Position numbers and translations under genes: made by a program. This document shows positions 60,943-64,000 of a stretch of DNA of 64,000 nucleotides, piece after piece (the first letter of the stretch is position 1; each line of letters begins with the position of its first letter). The stretch is from Lysinibacillus pinottii (GTDB lineage: Bacteria; Bacillota; Bacilli; Bacillales_A; Planococcaceae), in assembly GCF_024753545.1 (NCBI RefSeq), contig NZ_JANTOO010000018.1:191482-255481 (forward strand), read 5' to 3'. The notes beneath the pieces are model-generated. The model was not told the origin of the DNA. It saw only the letters and a program-made list of their open reading frames with translations, and ran no database searches.

Positions 60943-61605
60943 ATGTGGATGATAGCACAGACATGGCAGGATGTACTATTTTTACATTGGCCGGTATCAC
61001 CCCTAGAATTAGAAAAGCATTTACCTCCAGAAGTAGAGCTAGATTTATTTGCACATGATGCCTGGGTGAGTGCGGTTCTTTTTAAAGTGCATGGGCATCG
61101 CTTGCGATTTCTGCCACCTATTCCGGGCTTGAATACCTCCTTACAATTGAACGTACGAACATATATTGAGTATGAGGGCAAGAAAGGCATCTATTTTTTT
61201 CATTTAGATGTGACCAATTTTATCTTCTCAAAAATAACAGCATTGGGCAGTTTACCATATCGATACTCAAAAATTATAGGAACGCAAAGGAACAATGACA
61301 ATACCTATACCAGCTATTACAAAACGTTGGACGAAAGATTAAGGGTGTCCTATACAATAGGGGATAACACTCAAACTAATTTTGATCAATGGCTAGTCGA
61401 ACGTTATCATTCATGGGTAAAATGGAACCATACATTATTTCGTATTGATATTCAACATACACCGTGGGATTTACAACAGGCTGATGTGAAAATTCAAAGT
61501 AATACGTTAGCTTCTTTTATGAAGGGAACCTTTCAGGGAATTCAACCCATTGCGCATTATGCAAAGAAAAAGGAGACAACGATTTTTCTTCCAGTGATTG
61601 AATGA
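60943..61605 (+). CDS. DUF2071 family protein (YqjF-like)
   Basis: The 220-residue protein starts MWMIAQTWQDVLFLHWPVSPLELEKHLPPEVELDLF, followed by FLPPIPGLNTSLQLNVRTYIEYEGKKGIYFFHLD, the DUF2071 signature. The fold is related to acetoacetate decarboxylase-like domains; no catalytic role is proven. ATG 60943 follows GAAAGGAG; eight codons upstream are rejected. Confidence 0.87.
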   Translation: MWMIAQTWQDVLFLHWPVSPLELEKHLPPEVELDLFAHDAWVSAVLFKVHGHRLRFLPPIPGLNTSLQLNVRTYIEYEGKKGIYFFHLDVTNFIFSKITALGSLPYRYSKIIGTQRNNDNTYTSYYKTLDERLRVSYTIGDNTQTNFDQWLVERYHSWVKWNHTLFRIDIQHTPWDLQQADVKIQSNTLASFMKGTFQGIQPIAHYAKKKETTIFLPVIE

Positions 61606-61629
61606 TAAAAAATATTGTAAGTGAGAGCA

Positions 61630-62298
61630 TTAAAAGAGATAACAAAATTGCATGACGATAGCGCCCGCTATCATATCTGACATGGCAAGCGCCTCTGCCT
61701 CTATTTCATCAAATATGTCCACGTCGGCTTGATAATTTTTTTGAATCATGGTCACAGCTTCGTTTTTTGTTAAAGACAAATGCATATAAAACATCTTTTG
61801 TACGGCCTCCATACTTAAGTATGGATTAATCGTATGCAAAAATTGTGCAATATCGTCTGCATTACGATACCAATCTCTCTCTTTTGCCTCAGCCGTGGCA
61901 GTATCCCCTTTAGTCGCAGCAGTCACTAACTGAGCAGCAATAACAAGATGCTCTTTAATTAAAGCCGCATAACGATCTGCTATAGAGTCGCCATAAAAAG
62001 GGCGAAGGCAATTGCCCAAATCAGTCGCATTTCTTAACAAACGCTGCTGCACAAAAGGTAAATCTGGCAAATTGAAAACGATGCTAATAATCGTCATCCG
62101 TGTCCAATTCACATGCTCCATCCATAGTAATTGATTCATCGCCATATAATCTGCCTCAGTTTTACTAATGCAGTGTCGATGATCAGTTGAACGTAAAAAA
62201 TGACGAATCGGTGCTGTATATTGTGTAGAGGGTGATTGGTACAACTGGCTTAATGAAAACCTACTTGAATAAGGGTACAAAACCTCGCTCCTTTTCAT
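61630..62298 (-). CDS. Conserved helical protein of unknown function
   Basis: A 222-residue, mostly alpha-helical soluble protein. Two halves both carry conserved His/Trp/Asp-rich helices: MEHVNWTRMTIISIVF, LIKEHLVIAAQLV, WYRNADDIAQFL, MFYMHLSLTKNEAV and MSDMIAGAIVMQF. This is the profile of a four-helix bundle that might bind metal through the His, Glu and Asp residues. Related proteins in Bacillaceae are sometimes labelled acetylglutamate kinase, which this sequence does not support. GGAGAAC is its ribosome site. Confidence 0.65.
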   Translation of the reverse strand: MKRSEVLYPYSSRFSLSQLYQSPSTQYTAPIRHFLRSTDHRHCISKTEADYMAMNQLLWMEHVNWTRMTIISIVFNLPDLPFVQQRLLRNATDLGNCLRPFYGDSIADRYAALIKEHLVIAAQLVTAATKGDTATAEAKERDWYRNADDIAQFLHTINPYLSMEAVQKMFYMHLSLTKNEAVTMIQKNYQADVDIFDEIEAEALAMSDMIAGAIVMQFCYLF

Positions 62299-62372
62299 TT
62301 GTTCTCCTACATTAGCATACTCCTAAGCAGCTCTCTGTATGAAAGCAATGAAGGCAAAGGGAAGGTATGACA

Positions 62373-63119
62373 TTAATCCTCGTACATCATTTTCTTTGTC
62401 ATCCCACCGTCGACTGTTAAATTAATACCTGTAACGAAATCATTCAGCGGATTTGTTAAATAGAGACATGCTTGAGCAATATCCTCCGGTACACCCACTC
62501 TCCCTGACAAATGCTGCGCATGATCTATCGGACGAAGCTCCTCATAATTGCCAGTCTCAATCCACCCGGGCGAAATACAATTTACAGTGATCTGATCAGG
62601 ACCAAACGATCGTGCTAAAGCATGAGTTAATGCCACAATCCCTCCTTTTGTAGCAGCATAGGCTTCAGTAAAAGGCTCAGACATCTCAGCCCGTGTAGAC
62701 GCTAGAGATACAATCGAGCCACCTTTGACATTGTGCCTCATCACCTTCGCAGCCTCTCTTGCACAGAAAAAGGCACTCGTTAAATTCGTTTGCAAAAGAT
62801 CATTCCATGCCTCCAACGTAATATCATAAGGAGATGTATGTTGTAACTTTCCAGCATTATTAATTAATATATGAATCGACCCATACTGTTCGACTGCTTG
62901 TTTCATTAATGAAACAATATCCTGTTCCTTCGCCACATCCGTATGAACAAAGATGACAGAGAAGCCCTGCTCGAGCAACTCTCTCTCTAATTGCTCACCT
63001 AAGCCCTTATTGATATCAGCAATCACCACATTCGCACCCTGTCGTGCATATGCTAGCACAATCCCCTTACCAATCCCTTGTGCACCACCAGTAACAACTA
63101 CAACAGAATCCTTAAACAT
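62373..63119 (-). CDS. Short-chain dehydrogenase/reductase
   Basis: The 248-residue classical SDR has TGGAQGIGKGI near residue 10 (cofactor glycine motif) and NNAGKL near 87. The catalytic Ser lies in IVSLASTRAE near 135, and YAATKGG near 153 supplies Tyr and Lys. The Asp in VVIADINKG after the second strand predicts NAD(H) preference. The C terminus FVTGINLTVDGGM is typical. Relatives include 3-oxoacyl-ACP reductase FabG and glucose dehydrogenase; the substrate cannot be told. AGGAGG precedes the ATG. Confidence 0.9.
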   Translation of the reverse strand: MFKDSVVVVTGGAQGIGKGIVLAYARQGANVVIADINKGLGEQLERELLEQGFSVIFVHTDVAKEQDIVSLMKQAVEQYGSIHILINNAGKLQHTSPYDITLEAWNDLLQTNLTSAFFCAREAAKVMRHNVKGGSIVSLASTRAEMSEPFTEAYAATKGGIVALTHALARSFGPDQITVNCISPGWIETGNYEELRPIDHAQHLSGRVGVPEDIAQACLYLTNPLNDFVTGINLTVDGGMTKKMMYED

Positions 63120-63271
63120 CTATATACCTCCTATTGATTTCTAGCCAATATTCTAACAAAAATTTTTATGTTCTTGCTATCGATAAGGCAAAGACGTGGT
63201 ATAATCTATATGGCGAAAACATATGATAAAACATAGATGAGGGAAACCTTGCCTACATAGTAAAATTATTG

Positions 63272-63300
63272 TTGACATTACGCCATAAAATACATATAAT
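63272..63300 (+). promoter_or_regulatory. Promoter of tRNA-Arg
   Basis: TTGACA (63272-63277), a 17 bp spacer and TATAAT (63295-63300): both hexamers are perfect, as expected for a stable RNA gene. Confidence 0.85.
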
Positions 63301-63342
63301 AAATATTGTCCTTCCTATGGAATACATAAGAAACGACATCAT

Positions 63343-63416
<74 letters not shown>

Positions 63417-63459
63417 TCAATAACAAATCAATGGTTAATTTTTAACCAAATTGAAAAGC

Positions 63460-63501
63460 GCTTGAAACCTTACGAACACTGGGTTTTGAGCGTTTTTTGT
63501 T
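63460..63501 (+). terminator. Terminator after tRNA-Arg
   Basis: CGCTTGAAACC / GGTTTTGAGCG (wobble pairs included), then a T-run. A smaller hairpin TGGTTAA / TTAACCA lies at about 63431-63447. Confidence 0.7.
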
Positions 63502-63586
63502 TATATTGATATTTTTAAGAATCGCATTGAATGACATATAAAAAATAAATTAGGTAAACAAAATGTAAACATGGTGAACAAAGAAA

Positions 63587-64000
63587 TTAAGATGAATAAA
63601 CATTAATCGCTATTTCTTCATCCCGTTCTTCCATTTCCTTTAATACATGCGAATAGTGATCAAGGGTTGTTTGAATATCTGAATGTCCTAATCATTTAGA
63701 AACAGAATGATTATTAGCTCCTTTATAGATTAAGGCACTGGCATGCGTGTGTCGTAAACCATGAATGGAGATATGTTCGATTCCTAATGCATCTAATGTT
63801 TTTCATAATAATTTATTAGCTCCTTCATTTTTTACTGTTTTTATGGAAGATTGTCTATAGAAAACCAAGTTGTTTTCATTTTCAGGTACCGCCAATATTA
63901 GTTTCTTAAATTCATTCATAACTTTCTTATTTATAGATGTTTTTCTTTCGGATTGTTCATTTTTTAATGACATGGATGATTGAAAGAAAATGTTCAGTGT
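63587..64000 (-). pseudogene. Tyrosine recombinase (phage integrase) remnant, runs off the window
   Basis: Read on the minus strand, the C-terminal catalytic domain is clear: ISIHGLRHTHASALIYKGANNHSVSK, then a stop, then LGHSDIQTTLDHYSHVLKEMEER. The catalytic Arg and first His (GLRHTH), the second His (LGHS) and the nucleophile Tyr (DHYSH) all remain. Two in-frame TGA codons break it: one between SK and LGHS (near 63690), another upstream in NKLL-stop-KTLDALGI (near 63805). The end of the gene lies 170 bp from tRNA-Arg, so this is the edge of an integrated element. The N-terminal part is outside the window. Confidence 0.88.

Overview
The window is chromosomal DNA of a low-GC, spore-forming Bacillaceae/Planococcaceae bacterium, most likely Lysinibacillus (sphaericus/fusiformis group). 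The grounds are the Bacillus-like gene order, three spore-associated genes (an SspI-type and an SspH-type SASP, plus gerE), and a complete cholesterol-dependent cytolysin of the sphaericolysin type. The species was judged from protein and gene-order recognition only; no search was run.

Backbone. Most of the window follows the well-known Bacillus order thrS - infC-rpmI-rplT - ysdA - ysdB - ysdC ... sspI ... ysgA - pheST - rnhC - zapA - yshB - polX - mutS2 - yshE - lcfA - fadR - fadB - etfBA - trxA - uvrC - lysC - yslB - sdhCAB - ysmA - gerE - ysmB - racE - rph - rdgB - ysnB. It carries many readable RNA switches: the L20 autoregulatory leader before infC, a Phe T-box before pheS, a Leu-type T-box before an APC permease, and a lysine riboswitch before lysC. 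DNA operators can also be seen: two ARG boxes at argF, two FadR boxes around lcfA/fadR, and two SigK-type promoters (gerE and a CotQ-like oxidoreductase).

Accessory blocks are inserted into this backbone. Block A (about 6.3-17.6 kb) holds the cytolysin, a stand-alone argF, an unclassified structured RNA candidate, and a ytmI-like sulfur-compound cluster: a LysR regulator, two flavin monooxygenases, a glutaredoxin, an ABC importer lacking its ATPase gene, and a GNAT. An FAD-linked oxidase closes the block. Block B (about 17.9-26.8 kb) holds an orphan sigma factor, a membrane EAL protein with a degenerate GGDEF, small spore proteins, a LysM-GH18 spore-cortex-type hydrolase, a CotQ-like BBE oxidoreductase, an RsbQ-like hydrolase translationally overlapped with a PAS-GGDEF cyclase, and a MutT Nudix protein. 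Between pheT and rnhC lies an internally deleted IS1182-family transposase next to a GC-rich palindromic repeat.

The right end (59-64 kb) carries selO, a small DUF2639-like gene, a YqjF-like gene, an unknown helical protein, an SDR oxidoreductase and tRNA-Arg(UCU). It ends in the C-terminal part of a tyrosine integrase broken by two in-frame TGA codons, the edge of a decayed element integrated at the tRNA gene.

The most noteworthy items are the RsbQ-like/PAS-GGDEF pair (a possible small-molecule-sensing input to c-di-GMP), the unclassified RNA upstream of the LysR gene, the ATPase-less sulfur importer, the cytolysin and its possible iron control, and the SigK-type promoter that re-assigns the start of the CotQ-like gene.
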